Below, piece after piece: positions 42,681 to 53,175 of a stretch of DNA of 64,000 nt (within the stretch, counting starts at the first letter, position 1; each line of letters begins with the position of its first letter). Under the pieces are notes generated by a model. It ran no database searches. It saw nothing but the letters and a program-made list of their open reading frames with translations, and was not told the origin of the DNA. The position numbers and the translations under genes were made by a program. The stretch spans positions 1 through 64,000 of the forward strand of contig NZ_CAJHOB010000011.1 of the NCBI RefSeq assembly GCF_905120355.1. Reading direction: 5' to 3'. The DNA comes from Azonexus hydrophilus (GTDB taxonomy: Bacteria; Pseudomonadota; Gammaproteobacteria; Burkholderiales; Rhodocyclaceae).

Positions 42681-44601
42681 GCGCGTGCTCCTCGACCAAG
42701 TCGTGCTCGGCGCCTTCGTCCTCGCCTGATTCATCTTCGGCGGCCGGGCCGCTCGGCGGCTGGCCGGCAAGATAATAATCAAACACCTGGCGCGCGATGG
42801 GCGCCGCTGACTGCGCACCGAATCCCCCGTTCTCCACCATGACTGCGACCACGATCTTGGGCTCTTCGACTGGCGCAAAAGCAACGTACCAGGAATGGTC
42901 GCGCAGTCGTTCGCGCAACTGACCGGAAACATATTTCTGGCCGCTCTTCAGGCTGAAAACCTGGGCAGTCCCCGTCTTGCCACCCGACGTGTAGGCCGCG
43001 CCGGCAAATGCCCGGGCCCCGGTTCCCGACTGCACGACGCCGGCCATGGCGCGTTTGATGAAATCGACGTGCTCACGCTTCAGCGCCACCTGCCGGATCG
43101 GCTGCGGCTCGACCAGACGCACCTCGCCACTACTGGGGTTGGTGATGCTGCTGACGAGATGCGGACGAAATACCCGCCCATAGCTGAGCACGTTGGCCAG
43201 CGCATGCGCCATGTGCAGCGTGGAGTACGCGTTGTACCCCTGGCCGATACCGACGGAAATGGTTTCACCTGGATACCATTTCTGTTGCTCGCGTTTCTTG
43301 AACCGCTGCCGCTTCCACTCCGGCGACGGCAAAATCCCCCGGGCTTCTCCCGGGATATCGATTTCAGTACGCCGCCCCAAGCCCAGATCCCCCATGAAGC
43401 GAGCGATGTTGTCGATCCCCATGTCGTTGGCCAGCACGTAGTAGTAGGTATTGCACGACACCACGATGGATTTGAGCATATCCACCGTGCCATGCCCGCC
43501 GACCTTGTCATCCATGAAGCGGCGGTTGCCGAAATTGAAATAGCCGGGATCGTTGATTGCCTGGTAAGTCGTGCGCTTGCCCGTGGTCAGGGCCCCCAGC
43601 GCCATCAGTGGCTTGAACGTCGACCCGGGCGGATAGGTGCTGTAAATGGCGCGATTGAGCAGCGGTTTGTCCGGATGGTTGTTGAGCTCATCCCAATCAT
43701 CGAAACGGATGCCATCAACAAACAGATTGGGATCGAAAGCCGGCGAGGACACCAGTGCCAACACCGCACCGTTATTCGGATCGATGGCCGTCAGGGAGCC
43801 GCGCCGGCCACCGAACGCCTGCTCGGCCACCCGCTGCAAGCCTGCATCCAGGGTCAGGGTCAGGTTATTGCCCGGCGTCGGCGGCGTCTGCGACAGCACC
43901 CGCACGGCCCGCCCGCCTGCATCGACCTCAACCTCTTCATAGCCGACGGTGCCATGCAACTCGTATTCGTAATGCGCTTCCAGCCCGATCTTGCCGATAT
44001 GCTCAGTGCCTTTGTAGTTGGCCTCCTGATCGTCAGCTTCGATCCTTTCCTTGTCCTTGGCATTGATGCGGCTGATGTACCCGATCGCGTGTGCTGCCAG
44101 GGCACCTTCCGGATATTGGCGGAATAGCCGCGCCTTGACTTCGACGCCGGGAAAACGATAACGCTGGGCGGCGAAACGGGCCACTTCCTCATCCGTCAGG
44201 CGCGTCCGGATGGGAATCGATTCAAAATTCTTCGACTCCTCCAGCAGCCGCTTAAAGCGTCGCCGATCTTTCTGCTGGATCTCGACAATTTCACTCAAGC
44301 CATCGATGGTTTCTTCCAGGCCATTAGTCTTTGACGGGACGATTTCCAGGGTGAAGGCCGCATAGTTTCGCGCCAGCACGACACCATTACGGTCAACGAT
44401 GCTGCCCCGGTTGGGCATGACCGGAGCAAACGAAATGCGGTTGCTCTCGGCGCGCGTGGCGTAGTACTCATGCCGCATGACCTGCAGATAGAAAAAGCGG
44501 GCAAAGAGCAGGCAGAAGCAGAGAAAGACAAATGCACCGCTCAGGAGGATGCGCCGGCGGAAACGCTCGATATCCTGCTCGGCATGTTGAAAACTGTTCA
44601 T
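42667..44601 (-). CDS. mrdA: Penicillin-binding protein 2
   Basis: 644 residues. One N-terminal membrane segment (about 20-42) is followed by a PBP dimer/pedestal domain (65-235). The transpeptidase domain has Ser327-xx-Lys330 (STFK), SCN (SCNTYYYV) and KTG (GGKTGTAQ). It crosslinks peptidoglycan in elongation with RodA. An acidic C-terminal tail (EDESGEDEGAEHD) follows the domain and is unusual in charge. The order mreB-C-D-mrdA-mrdB is conserved in the group. Confidence 0.96.
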   Translation of the reverse strand: MNSFQHAEQDIERFRRRILLSGAFVFLCFCLLFARFFYLQVMRHEYYATRAESNRISFAPVMPNRGSIVDRNGVVLARNYAAFTLEIVPSKTNGLEETIDGLSEIVEIQQKDRRRFKRLLEESKNFESIPIRTRLTDEEVARFAAQRYRFPGVEVKARLFRQYPEGALAAHAIGYISRINAKDKERIEADDQEANYKGTEHIGKIGLEAHYEYELHGTVGYEEVEVDAGGRAVRVLSQTPPTPGNNLTLTLDAGLQRVAEQAFGGRRGSLTAIDPNNGAVLALVSSPAFDPNLFVDGIRFDDWDELNNHPDKPLLNRAIYSTYPPGSTFKPLMALGALTTGKRTTYQAINDPGYFNFGNRRFMDDKVGGHGTVDMLKSIVVSCNTYYYVLANDMGIDNIARFMGDLGLGRRTEIDIPGEARGILPSPEWKRQRFKKREQQKWYPGETISVGIGQGYNAYSTLHMAHALANVLSYGRVFRPHLVSSITNPSSGEVRLVEPQPIRQVALKREHVDFIKRAMAGVVQSGTGARAFAGAAYTSGGKTGTAQVFSLKSGQKYVSGQLRERLRDHSWYVAFAPVEEPKIVVAVMVENGGFGAQSAAPIARQVFDYYLAGQPPSGPAAEDESGEDEGAEHDLVEEHAHEMD

Positions 44602-44610
44602 GCGCGGCCC

Positions 44611-45135
44611 TTACAACGGCCGGTTGGCATCATGCTCCAGGGGCTGGTATTGCGGCAGCAGGAGCAGATAGGTCAAAGGAATCCAGAGCAAGGTCGCCAG
44701 CGCCGGCCCCAGCAGAAAACTCCAGCCGGGAAACTCGGCACCTGCGAGCAGCCGCAACACCAGCTGGATCACCTGTGCCGCAACCAGCATCGGCAGCACC
44801 TGAATCGCCTGCTGCGCCAGCGGAAACCAAAGAATGCGCCGGGCCTGGCGGGTGGCCGTGTACGCCAGCAGCACATAGGCAAAGGCATGCTGTCCAAGCA
44901 CGGCGCCATCCGCCACATCCATGCACAACCCCAGCGCGAAAGCCCAGCCCATGCCCACGTAACGTGATTCGCGGATGCACCAGAAAGTCAGCACCAGAGC
45001 CACCCAATCGGGTACGCCGGGCCAGTGCGCTGTCGGCAGAAAATTGAGCAGCAAGCCAAGCGTCATGGAGAACCAGATGAAACCGGGGCGCACCGGCAAC
45101 AGGATGCGCGAAGAAGTGAACGTCGGCTGAATCAT
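44611..45135 (-). CDS. mreD: Rod shape-determining protein MreD
   Basis: 174 residues with five to six membrane segments and little else, as is usual for MreD. The segment WPGVPDWVALVLTFWCIRESRYVGMGWAFALGLCMD-like core is typical. It links MreC to the elongation machinery in the inner membrane. Its start overlaps the mreC stop by four bases, and mrdA follows after 9 bases. Confidence 0.93.
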   Translation of the reverse strand: MIQPTFTSSRILLPVRPGFIWFSMTLGLLLNFLPTAHWPGVPDWVALVLTFWCIRESRYVGMGWAFALGLCMDVADGAVLGQHAFAYVLLAYTATRQARRILWFPLAQQAIQVLPMLVAAQVIQLVLRLLAGAEFPGWSFLLGPALATLLWIPLTYLLLLPQYQPLEHDANRPL

Positions 45136-46046
45136 TTCTTGTCTTCCTTCACCGGTGCACCGGTGTTGCCACCGCGCCCGGCCGATTCCGGCGGACGCGG
45201 CGGCAGCGGCTGGCGTGGTGCCAGCACCAGCACTTCACCGAAATTCTCCACCGCCGCCAGCGGTTCGCAGCGGATGCGGGCAAAGGCATAGGAGTTTTCA
45301 CGCTCGATGCTGCTCACTCGGGCCACAGGGAAACCTGGCAGGAAAATGCCATCCAGACCCGATGTCACCAACAAATCGCCTTCCTTGATATCCGCGTTGG
45401 CCGGCAAATAACGCAGTTCCAGCTGACCGCCCCCCAGGCCGAAGACCACCGACCGCTGGCCGCTACGCACGACCTGCACTGGCACCGCCTGATCCTTGTC
45501 AGTAATCAGGGTAATTTCCGCCGAGAACGGAAAAACGCGCGTCACCTGCCCGACCACCCCGGCCTCATCGATCGCCGGCTGGCCCGCAGTGATTCCCGAC
45601 TGCTGCCCCTTGTCGATGACGACGCGGTGCGAAAACGGGTCACGCGCGGTGTACATGATCTGCGCCACCTCGCCTTGTGCTTTTTCCCGCTCCTTGACCG
45701 CGAGCAATTTGCGCAGACGGTCATTTTCGGTTTCCAGGTGCTCCAGCCGGGCGAGGTCGGGCGCCAGCCGCAGCTGCGTCTGCTTCAACTGCGCGTTTTC
45801 ACTGAGCAGGTCATCCAGCCCGCGCAGATAATCCTTGGCGTGATCAACCAGGCCGCCCGGCATCTGCGCAACGCGCTGCACCGGATCAGTCACCGCGGCC
45901 ACGAGCTGCCGCAGGGGATCAAGACTCTGCAAGCGCAGATCGATCACGAACAGAGCCAGGGAAAGCGCCAGATAGAACGTCAAAAGGGCCAGCGGTGCTG
46001 GCCCTCTCTTGAAGAAAGGCGGCGGAGTGTGGTGAGTGCCTGCCAT
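45132..46046 (-). CDS. mreC: Rod shape-determining protein MreC
   Basis: 304 residues: a short cytoplasmic N-terminus, one membrane segment (about 17-37), a coiled coil (about 68-115), and periplasmic beta domains. The latter include ITAGQPAIDEAGVVGQVTRVFPFSAEITLITD, typical of MreC. It organises PBP2-RodA on the periplasmic side. A Pro-rich tail (PPRPPESAGRGG) ends the protein. It follows mreB by 33 bases. Confidence 0.95.
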   Translation of the reverse strand: MAGTHHTPPPFFKRGPAPLALLTFYLALSLALFVIDLRLQSLDPLRQLVAAVTDPVQRVAQMPGGLVDHAKDYLRGLDDLLSENAQLKQTQLRLAPDLARLEHLETENDRLRKLLAVKEREKAQGEVAQIMYTARDPFSHRVVIDKGQQSGITAGQPAIDEAGVVGQVTRVFPFSAEITLITDKDQAVPVQVVRSGQRSVVFGLGGGQLELRYLPANADIKEGDLLVTSGLDGIFLPGFPVARVSSIERENSYAFARIRCEPLAAVENFGEVLVLAPRQPLPPRPPESAGRGGNTGAPVKEDKK

Positions 46047-46079
46047 CGGAATCAGTCAGGAAACAAGAGGCACAGAATC

Positions 46080-47123
<1,044 letters not shown>

Positions 47124-47167
47124 CTAATTAAGGCTCCGCGTTTTGCACTAGGTCAGGTGCGGCTGGG

Positions 47168-47195
47168 AAAGCTTTTATGATACCTTATAAAACTT
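47168..47195. promoter_or_regulatory. Possible divergent mreB/gatC promoter region
   Basis: An A/T-rich, imperfectly palindromic block with AAAGCTTTTAT and ATAAAACTTT arms stands out in the 128-base gap. It supplies -10-like hexamers on both strands (TATGAT and TATAAA on plus, TATCAT on minus). Clear -35 partners were not found, so the start points are uncertain. It is the only promoter-like A/T-rich stretch between the two operons. Confidence 0.35.
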
Positions 47196-47251
47196 TCCTT
47201 CATCCGGTTTTGTGCACTGCAAAACCCCTCTTTTTCGGGCTTTTACATTTC

Positions 47252-47539
47252 ATGCAGCTTACATCGGAACAAGTCCAGCGGATTGCCCGGCTCGCCCGCC
47301 TGGAAATCAGCGAAACAGAGGCCGCTGCCAGCAGCGCTCAGCTCAACGGCATTTTCGACCTGATCGCCCGCATGCAGGCCATCGACACCACGGGCATCGA
47401 GCCCATGGCGCACGCCCAGGACGTTTCCCAGCGGCTGCGCGCCGACGTAGTGAGCGAAGCGGATCGACGCGCAGCCTATCAAGCAGTGGCGCCGGAAACG
47501 GAAGCCGGTCTTTATCTGGTCCCGAAGGTGATCGAATGA
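47252..47539 (+). CDS. gatC: Asp-tRNA(Asn)/Glu-tRNA(Gln) amidotransferase subunit C
   Basis: 95 residues from [19 protein letters not shown]. The family pattern continues with [25 protein letters not shown] and ends in LYLVPKVIE. GatC is the small stabilising subunit that wraps GatA and GatB. The stop overlaps the gatA start (ATGA). GatCAB makes Asn-tRNA(Asn) or Gln-tRNA(Gln) by amidating the mischarged tRNA. Confidence 0.95.
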   Translation: MQLTSEQVQRIARLARLEISETEAAASSAQLNGIFDLIARMQAIDTTGIEPMAHAQDVSQRLRADVVSEADRRAAYQAVAPETEAGLYLVPKVIE

Positions 47540-49008
47540 GTTTTTCCACCCCCGCCTTCGCCACCCTGACCGAACTGTCCCAGGCGCTTGCCGCGAAGAA
47601 GGTGTCCAGCGTCGAACTGGCCACGCATTACCTTGACCGCATCGAGCGCCTGAACCCGTCGCTCAACGCCCTCATCACTGTCGACCGCGCAAAAACGCTG
47701 GCCGAAGCACAGGCTGCCGATACCCGCTTGGCCGCCGGTAACGCCGGTCCGCTGACCGGCCTGCCCATCGCCCACAAGGACCTGTTCTGCGCCGAAGGCT
47801 GGCGCACTACCTGTGGCTCGAAGATGCTGGAGAATTTTGTCGCCCCCTACGACGCCACCGTCATCCGCAAGCTGCATGCCGAGGCCGGCATGGTCTGCGT
47901 TGGCCGGGCCAACATGGACGAGTTCGCCATGGGCTCATCCAACGAGACGTCCTATTTCGGCCCGGTGAAGAACCCCTGGGATAGCAGCCGCGTTGCTGGC
48001 GGTTCCTCCGGTGGCTCCGCCGCCGTCGTTGCTGCCGGGCTGGCACCGGTTGCCACGGCCACCGATACCGGCGGCTCCATCCGCCAGCCAGCCGGCATGT
48101 GCAACCTCACCGGCCTGAAACCCAGCTACGGCGTGGTTTCGCGCTACGGCATGGTGGCCTACGCTTCCTCCCTCGACCAGGGCGGCATCATGGCGCACAC
48201 CGCCGAAGACTGTGCGCTGATGCTGAACGCCATGGCCGGCTTTGACGAGCGCGACTCCACCTCGCTTGAGCGCGCCCCGGAAGATTACCGCCGCGACCTC
48301 GAGCAACCGCTGGCCGGCCTGCGCATCGGCCTGCCCAAGGAATTTTTTGGCCCCGGCTGCGATCCTGCGGTGATGGCGTCGGTACAGGAAGCCATCAAGC
48401 AATATCAAGCCCTGGGCGCCACCCTGGTCGACGTATCGCTGCCCCATACCGATCTTGCGGTTCCGGTCTATTACGTCATCGCCTCGGCGGAAGCCAGTTC
48501 CAACCTGAGCCGCTACGACGGCGTGCGTTTCGGCTACCGTGCCCCGAGCTACGACAGCCTCGACGACATGTACATGAAGTCGCGCTCACAGGCTTTCGGC
48601 GAGGAAGTCAAACGGCGCATCCTGATCGGCACCTACGTCCTCTCGCACGGCTATTACGATGCCTACTACCTGCAGGCGCAGCGCATCCGCCGCCTGATCG
48701 CCAATGATTTCGTCGCCGCCTTCAAGTCCTGCGATGTCATCCTTGGCCCCACGGCCCCCACCCCGGCCTTCCGTATCGGCGAAAAAATTTCCGATCCGGT
48801 ACAGATGTACCTGTTCGACATCTACACCATCTCGGTCAATCTGGCTGGCTTGCCGGGGCTCTCCCTGCCCTGCGGGCAGGCCGCCGGTCTGCCGGTCGGC
48901 CTGCAACTGATCGGCAACTATTTCTCGGAAGCGCGGCTGTTGAACGTTGCCCATCGCTTTCAGCAGGCCACCGACTGGCATCGGCAGCATCCGACCGGAC
49001 TGGAGTAA
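47536..49008 (+). CDS. gatA: Asp-tRNA(Asn)/Glu-tRNA(Gln) amidotransferase subunit A
   Basis: 490 residues of the amidase signature family. The Lys-cisSer-Ser triad is visible: Lys81 in [10 protein letters not shown], the cis-Ser in [12 protein letters not shown], and the nucleophilic Ser in [12 protein letters not shown]. It releases ammonia from glutamine and passes it to GatB. The start overlaps the gatC stop. A lipoprotein gene of unknown role follows after three bases and separates it from gatB. Confidence 0.97.
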   Translation: MSFSTPAFATLTELSQALAAKKVSSVELATHYLDRIERLNPSLNALITVDRAKTLAEAQAADTRLAAGNAGPLTGLPIAHKDLFCAEGWRTTCGSKMLENFVAPYDATVIRKLHAEAGMVCVGRANMDEFAMGSSNETSYFGPVKNPWDSSRVAGGSSGGSAAVVAAGLAPVATATDTGGSIRQPAGMCNLTGLKPSYGVVSRYGMVAYASSLDQGGIMAHTAEDCALMLNAMAGFDERDSTSLERAPEDYRRDLEQPLAGLRIGLPKEFFGPGCDPAVMASVQEAIKQYQALGATLVDVSLPHTDLAVPVYYVIASAEASSNLSRYDGVRFGYRAPSYDSLDDMYMKSRSQAFGEEVKRRILIGTYVLSHGYYDAYYLQAQRIRRLIANDFVAAFKSCDVILGPTAPTPAFRIGEKISDPVQMYLFDIYTISVNLAGLPGLSLPCGQAAGLPVGLQLIGNYFSEARLLNVAHRFQQATDWHRQHPTGLE

Positions 49009-49011
49009 ACC

Positions 49012-49533
49012 ATGCACCGGCATTTCATTTTTCCCTGCCTGGCCGCTGTGCTGCTTGTGTCCTGCAGCACGCCGCCGAAGCCCGCCGCCGAAGCCCCGCC
49101 GCCCCCGCCGGTGATCGAAGAAAAACAGAAAATCCCGAACGCCAAGCTCAAGTACCTGCACAACCGCAACCTGCAACCGCAGCCAACACGAGCGCTCAAC
49201 GTGCGCTCCCGGTGCACGCACCGGGACGCCGTCGGCACGCAGACCCGCCTCAACCTTCTGGTCAAGGAAGCCGACGTCAAGAACTTCGACGCCCGCATCA
49301 ACATCAAGGGAAAAGGCAGTTGCCACTTCGCCCTGAAGGAATTCGCGCAGGACGCCAAACTGCCGCAAGTGCTGCTGCGCCACAAGCAGGACAAGAATTG
49401 CACCGTGCGCATGTGGGAGCAAGGCAAGGATGTGACCATTGCCTTCAACAGCTGCCCGCAATCCTGCGAAGGCAAGGCTTTCGATTATCTATGGCCGGTC
49501 GTCATCGACGCCCGGACCGGGCGCTGTCATTGA
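49012..49533 (+). CDS. Lipoprotein of unknown function between gatA and gatB
   Basis: 173 residues. A signal peptide ends at a lipobox, LLVSC (about residue 18), followed by a Pro/Ala-rich linker (PPKPAAEAPPPPP) and a small cysteine-bearing domain. That domain has six cysteines (for example RSRCTHRDAV, GSCHFAL, NCTVRMW, NSCPQSCEG), suggesting disulfides in the periplasm. I do not recognise a family. It starts three bases after gatA, and gatB starts 12 bases after its stop, so it is within the gat operon although it has no obvious link to translation. Confidence 0.8.
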   Translation: MHRHFIFPCLAAVLLVSCSTPPKPAAEAPPPPPVIEEKQKIPNAKLKYLHNRNLQPQPTRALNVRSRCTHRDAVGTQTRLNLLVKEADVKNFDARINIKGKGSCHFALKEFAQDAKLPQVLLRHKQDKNCTVRMWEQGKDVTIAFNSCPQSCEGKAFDYLWPVVIDARTGRCH

Positions 49534-49545
49534 ACGGATGAAACC

Positions 49546-50997
49546 ATGAATCAGTGGGAAGTTGTCATCGGCATCGAGACGCACGCACAACTGGCGACAG
49601 TCTCGAAGATATTCTCTGGCGCTGCCACCGCCTTCGGCGCCGAGCCCAATACCCAGGCCAGCGCCATCGATCTCGCCTTTCCCGGCGTGCTGCCGGTACT
49701 CAACCGGCAAGCTGTCGAATGTGCGATCCGCTTTGGTCTGGCCATTGATGCGCAAGTCGCTGCGAAATCGATTTTTGCACGCAAGAACTACTTTTACCCT
49801 GACCTGCCCAAAGGCTACCAGATCAGTCAGTTCGATCTGCCCGTGGTGCAGGGTGGCGCGCTGACGGTACAGGTCGGCAGCGGTGAGCAGGCCTACGAAA
49901 AAACCATCCGCCTGACGCGTGCCCACCTCGAAGAAGATGCGGGCAAATCGCTGCACGAGGATTTCCACGGCAAATCCGGCATTGACCTCAACCGCGCCGG
50001 CACCCCGCTGCTCGAAATCGTCACCGAACCGGACATGCGTTCCGCTGACGAAGCAGTCGCCTACGCCCGTGCCCTGCATGCCCTGGTGCGCTGGATCGGT
50101 ATCTGCGACGGCAACATGCAGGAAGGCTCGTTCCGCTGCGACGCCAACGTGTCCGTCCGCCGCCCCGGCGCTCCGTTGGGTACGCGGCGTGAGATCAAGA
50201 ATCTCAACTCCTTCCGCTACCTCAAGGAAGCCATCGAATACGAGATCCGCTGGCAGATCGAAACCCTGGAAGACGGCGGCAGCATCCAGCAGGCCACCGT
50301 CCTGTTCGATCCGGACAGCGGCGAAACGCGCATGATGCGCAGCAAGGAAGACGCGCACGATTACCGCTACTTCCCCGACCCCGACCTCCTGCCACTGACC
50401 ATCGGCGACGACTGGATTGCGCGCGTGCGCGGCGAGCTGCCCGAATTACCCGCCCAGAAGCGCCAGCGCTTCATGGCCGACTTCGGCCTGTCCGCCTACG
50501 ACGCCACGACGCTGACCGCCAGCCAGGAAATCGCCGACTATTTCGAAGCGACGGTTGACGCCGCGGGTGCTGGCGCGGCCAAGCCCTGCGCCAACTGGGT
50601 CATGGTCGACCTCGCCGCACGGCTGAACAAGGACGGGCTGGAGTTCACCCAGGCACCGGTCACGCCAGCACAATTGGGCGGACTGGTGGCGCGCATCGTT
50701 GACCAAACCATTTCCAACAACATCGGCAAGAAGGTGTTCGAAGCACTGTGGACGGGTGAAGGCCCTTCCGCCGACGCCATCATTGACGCCCAGGGCCTGA
50801 AGCAGATCACGGACAGTGGCGCCATTGCCAGCCTGGTCGATGAGGTGCTCGCCGCCAATGCCGCCAACGTCGCCGAATACCGCGCCGGCAAGGAAAAAGC
50901 GTTCAATGCGCTGGTCGGTCAGGTGATGAAGGCCGCCAAGGGCAAGGCCAATCCGCAGCAGGTCAACGCCCTGCTCAAGGCCAAACTGGACGCCTGA
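49546..50997 (+). CDS. gatB: Asp-tRNA(Asn)/Glu-tRNA(Gln) amidotransferase subunit B
   Basis: 483 residues. The GatB kinase/transamidase core shows [35 protein letters not shown] and [22 protein letters not shown]-terminal YqeY-like helical domain (about 345-483) binds tRNA. It activates the side-chain carboxylate of Asp- or Glu-tRNA with ATP and adds ammonia supplied by GatA. It is the last gene of the operon. Confidence 0.97.
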   Translation: MNQWEVVIGIETHAQLATVSKIFSGAATAFGAEPNTQASAIDLAFPGVLPVLNRQAVECAIRFGLAIDAQVAAKSIFARKNYFYPDLPKGYQISQFDLPVVQGGALTVQVGSGEQAYEKTIRLTRAHLEEDAGKSLHEDFHGKSGIDLNRAGTPLLEIVTEPDMRSADEAVAYARALHALVRWIGICDGNMQEGSFRCDANVSVRRPGAPLGTRREIKNLNSFRYLKEAIEYEIRWQIETLEDGGSIQQATVLFDPDSGETRMMRSKEDAHDYRYFPDPDLLPLTIGDDWIARVRGELPELPAQKRQRFMADFGLSAYDATTLTASQEIADYFEATVDAAGAGAAKPCANWVMVDLAARLNKDGLEFTQAPVTPAQLGGLVARIVDQTISNNIGKKVFEALWTGEGPSADAIIDAQGLKQITDSGAIASLVDEVLAANAANVAEYRAGKEKAFNALVGQVMKAAKGKANPQQVNALLKAKLDA

Positions 50998-51041
50998 TCC
51001 GCCCCGCCGCGCAACCCGCCCGTCAGTCCCCTGCCGGGCGC

Positions 51042-51683
51042 TCAGCGCGTGCCTGTCGGCCGCCCTCCGGTCAGTTCCAGATAGCGCTTGCGATCAGCCT
51101 CGTATTTATTACTGGTCGCCACCAGTTCTTTGTTACGCAGCGCGATCAATTCCTGCTGCAACTGGATTTCGTGCCCGTTCGCCCGCAGCTGATTCGCCAG
51201 ATCCACGGGCATGCTGCGTCGCTTGTAGAACTCTGCCTCGTTGGCGAGCTTGCGCTGCTTGTGCTGCAACTCGACCATTTCATCACGCGCTTCCTGCAGC
51301 GCCCGGCGCGCCTCGCCCTCAGCCTTTTTCTGCAGGTAATCGATATCTGCCAGCGTCGGGTAGGTGGTCAGTAGCGCCTGGTCCTTGCGCCATTGCTCGC
51401 GCTGGGCATCCTCGATGCGTTTTTGCTCGGCGGCGGCAGCGGCGGCCGCCGCTTTCTGCTCCGGCGTCAATGGCGCGGCCACTTCGCGCACCAGGTTGCC
51501 GGCGCGATCAAGAACACGGTAAGCCCGACCCCGGCACTGCGCCGGCAGGGTATCGCCGCAGACACTGCGGCCGCTAGCCGAGTCCTGGCAGCAGTACATG
51601 CTCTTTGCCGCAGAGGCAGGCTGTGCCGCCGCCGGTAAGGGGAGCAGCAACGCGAGGCAGGAAAGAGCGCAGCAGCACTTCAT
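51042..51683 (-). CDS. Secreted coiled-coil protein of unknown function
   Basis: 213 residues from the ATG one base after the pyrE stop; longer starts would lie inside pyrE. A signal peptide ends near PAAAQ (about residue 21). A short Cys-containing segment follows (YCCQDSASGRSVCGDTLPAQCRGRAYRVLDRAG), resembling DUF4124-type modules. The rest is an Ala/Glu/Lys-rich coiled coil (about 75-200). It is probably periplasmic. Coupling with pyrE is likely from the spacing; a functional link is not evident. Confidence 0.75.
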   Translation of the reverse strand: MKCCCALSCLALLLPLPAAAQPASAAKSMYCCQDSASGRSVCGDTLPAQCRGRAYRVLDRAGNLVREVAAPLTPEQKAAAAAAAAEQKRIEDAQREQWRKDQALLTTYPTLADIDYLQKKAEGEARRALQEARDEMVELQHKQRKLANEAEFYKRRSMPVDLANQLRANGHEIQLQQELIALRNKELVATSNKYEADRKRYLELTGGRPTGTR

Positions 51684-51684
51684 C

Positions 51685-52326
51685 TCAGGCATCCACCCCA
51701 TAGTTTTCCCGGTAGCGTGCAACAGCTTCCCGATATTCGGCAAACTCCGCGTGCTGGGCTAGGTAATCGAGCAAGTCCTTCAAGCCCGCCACTGCCACGA
51801 CCGGAATGCCGTAGTCGCGCATCACTTCCTGCACCGCCGACAATTCACCCGTACCCCGCTCCTGGCGATCCAGAGCAATCAGCACACCCGCCGGTGTCGC
51901 CCCGGCCGCACGGATCAACTCCACCGATTCACGCACCGAGGTCCCGGCGGAAATCACGTCATCGACGATCAGCACCCGACCGCTGAGTGGCGCACCAACG
52001 ATGTTGCCGCCCTCGCCGTGATCTTTGGCTTCCTTGCGATTGAACGCAAACGCGTAATTCTGCCCCTGCGCCGCCAGCGCCACTGCAATCGCCGCCACTA
52101 GCGGAATACCTTTGTAGGCTGGCCCGAACAGCATGTCGAAGGCGACGCCGCCGGTTTGCGCTGCTTTGGCGTAGAATCCGGCCAGCCGGCCAAGCGACGC
52201 TCCGTCATTGAACAGCCCGGCGTTGAAGAAGTAGGGCGACATGCGCCCAGCCTTGGTCTTGAACTCGCCGAAGCGCAACACCTTGCAGGCAAGGGCGAAT
52301 TCGATGAAATCCTGGCGAAAATCCAT
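51685..52326 (-). CDS. pyrE: Orotate phosphoribosyltransferase
   Basis: 213 residues. The PRPP-binding motif [16 protein letters not shown] is at about 118-133, and [17 protein letters not shown] and [13 protein letters not shown] provide the catalytic loop. It forms orotidine monophosphate in pyrimidine synthesis. It is divergent from xthA across 41 bases. A coiled-coil protein gene follows immediately downstream. Confidence 0.96.
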   Translation of the reverse strand: MDFRQDFIEFALACKVLRFGEFKTKAGRMSPYFFNAGLFNDGASLGRLAGFYAKAAQTGGVAFDMLFGPAYKGIPLVAAIAVALAAQGQNYAFAFNRKEAKDHGEGGNIVGAPLSGRVLIVDDVISAGTSVRESVELIRAAGATPAGVLIALDRQERGTGELSAVQEVMRDYGIPVVAVAGLKDLLDYLAQHAEFAEYREAVARYRENYGVDA

Positions 52327-52367
52327 ATCACCTCAAAACAAATCCGGTTAAGCCCGGAATGCCCGCC

Positions 52368-53150
52368 ATGTTACGCATCATCTCCCTGAATCTCAACGGT
52401 ATTCGCTCAGCATGGAGCAAAAACCTGCTGCCCTGGCTATGCCTGCAAGAAGCCAGCATTGTCTGCCTGCAGGAATTGAAAGCCCAATTGCCTGACCTCT
52501 CCCCGGAAATGCTGTCGCCGGACGGCCTGCATGCGCACTACCACGCAGCGGAGAAAAAGGGCTACAGCGGCGTCGGTATCTGGGCGCGACAAGCCCCCGA
52601 CCATGTCAGCGCCGGTTTTGGCGTACCCGAATTCGATGCCGAAGGGCGTTACCTGCGTGCCGACTTCGCCAATCTGAGCGTCATTTCACTCTACCTGCCG
52701 TCCGGCTCGGCGTCTCCGGAGCGCCAGGCCGCCAAATTCCGCTTCCTGGAGACATTCCTGCCCCATCTGGCAGCGCTACGCGCCGAGGGCCGGGAAATCG
52801 TCATCTGCGGCGACTGGAATATCGCCCACCATGAAATCGACCTGAAAAACTGGAAATCCAACCAGAAGAACTCCGGCTTCCTACCCGAAGAGCGGGCCTG
52901 GCTGAGCCGCGTCATCGACGAACTGGGCTGGGTCGATGTCTATCGCAACCTTTACCCGGATGCCGGCGAGAGTGCCTACACCTGGTGGAGCAATCGCGGC
53001 CAGGCCTGGGCCAAGAACGTCGGCTGGCGCATCGACTACCAGATCGCCACGCCCGGCATCGCCGCCAGCGCCCGTCAAGCCAGTGTTTACAAAGACGAAC
53101 GCTTCTCCGACCACGCCCCGCTCAGCATCGATTACGACTGGCGTTTCTGA
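52368..53150 (+). CDS. xthA: Exodeoxyribonuclease III
   Basis: 260 residues starting MLRIISLNLNGIRSAW; an ATG three codons upstream (MPAMLRI) is also possible, but the GGA run fits the downstream one better. Endonuclease/exonuclease/phosphatase fold motifs are LQELKAQ, GYSGVGIWAR, CGDWNIAHHEIDLKNWKSN and FSDHAPLSIDY with the catalytic Asp-His. It cleaves at abasic sites and removes 3' blocks in base excision repair. The locus is a single gene between pyrE and the polysaccharide cluster. Confidence 0.93.
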   Translation: MLRIISLNLNGIRSAWSKNLLPWLCLQEASIVCLQELKAQLPDLSPEMLSPDGLHAHYHAAEKKGYSGVGIWARQAPDHVSAGFGVPEFDAEGRYLRADFANLSVISLYLPSGSASPERQAAKFRFLETFLPHLAALRAEGREIVICGDWNIAHHEIDLKNWKSNQKNSGFLPEERAWLSRVIDELGWVDVYRNLYPDAGESAYTWWSNRGQAWAKNVGWRIDYQIATPGIAASARQASVYKDERFSDHAPLSIDYDWRF

Positions 53151-53175
53151 CGACGGCCAACACTCAAGTGCTACT

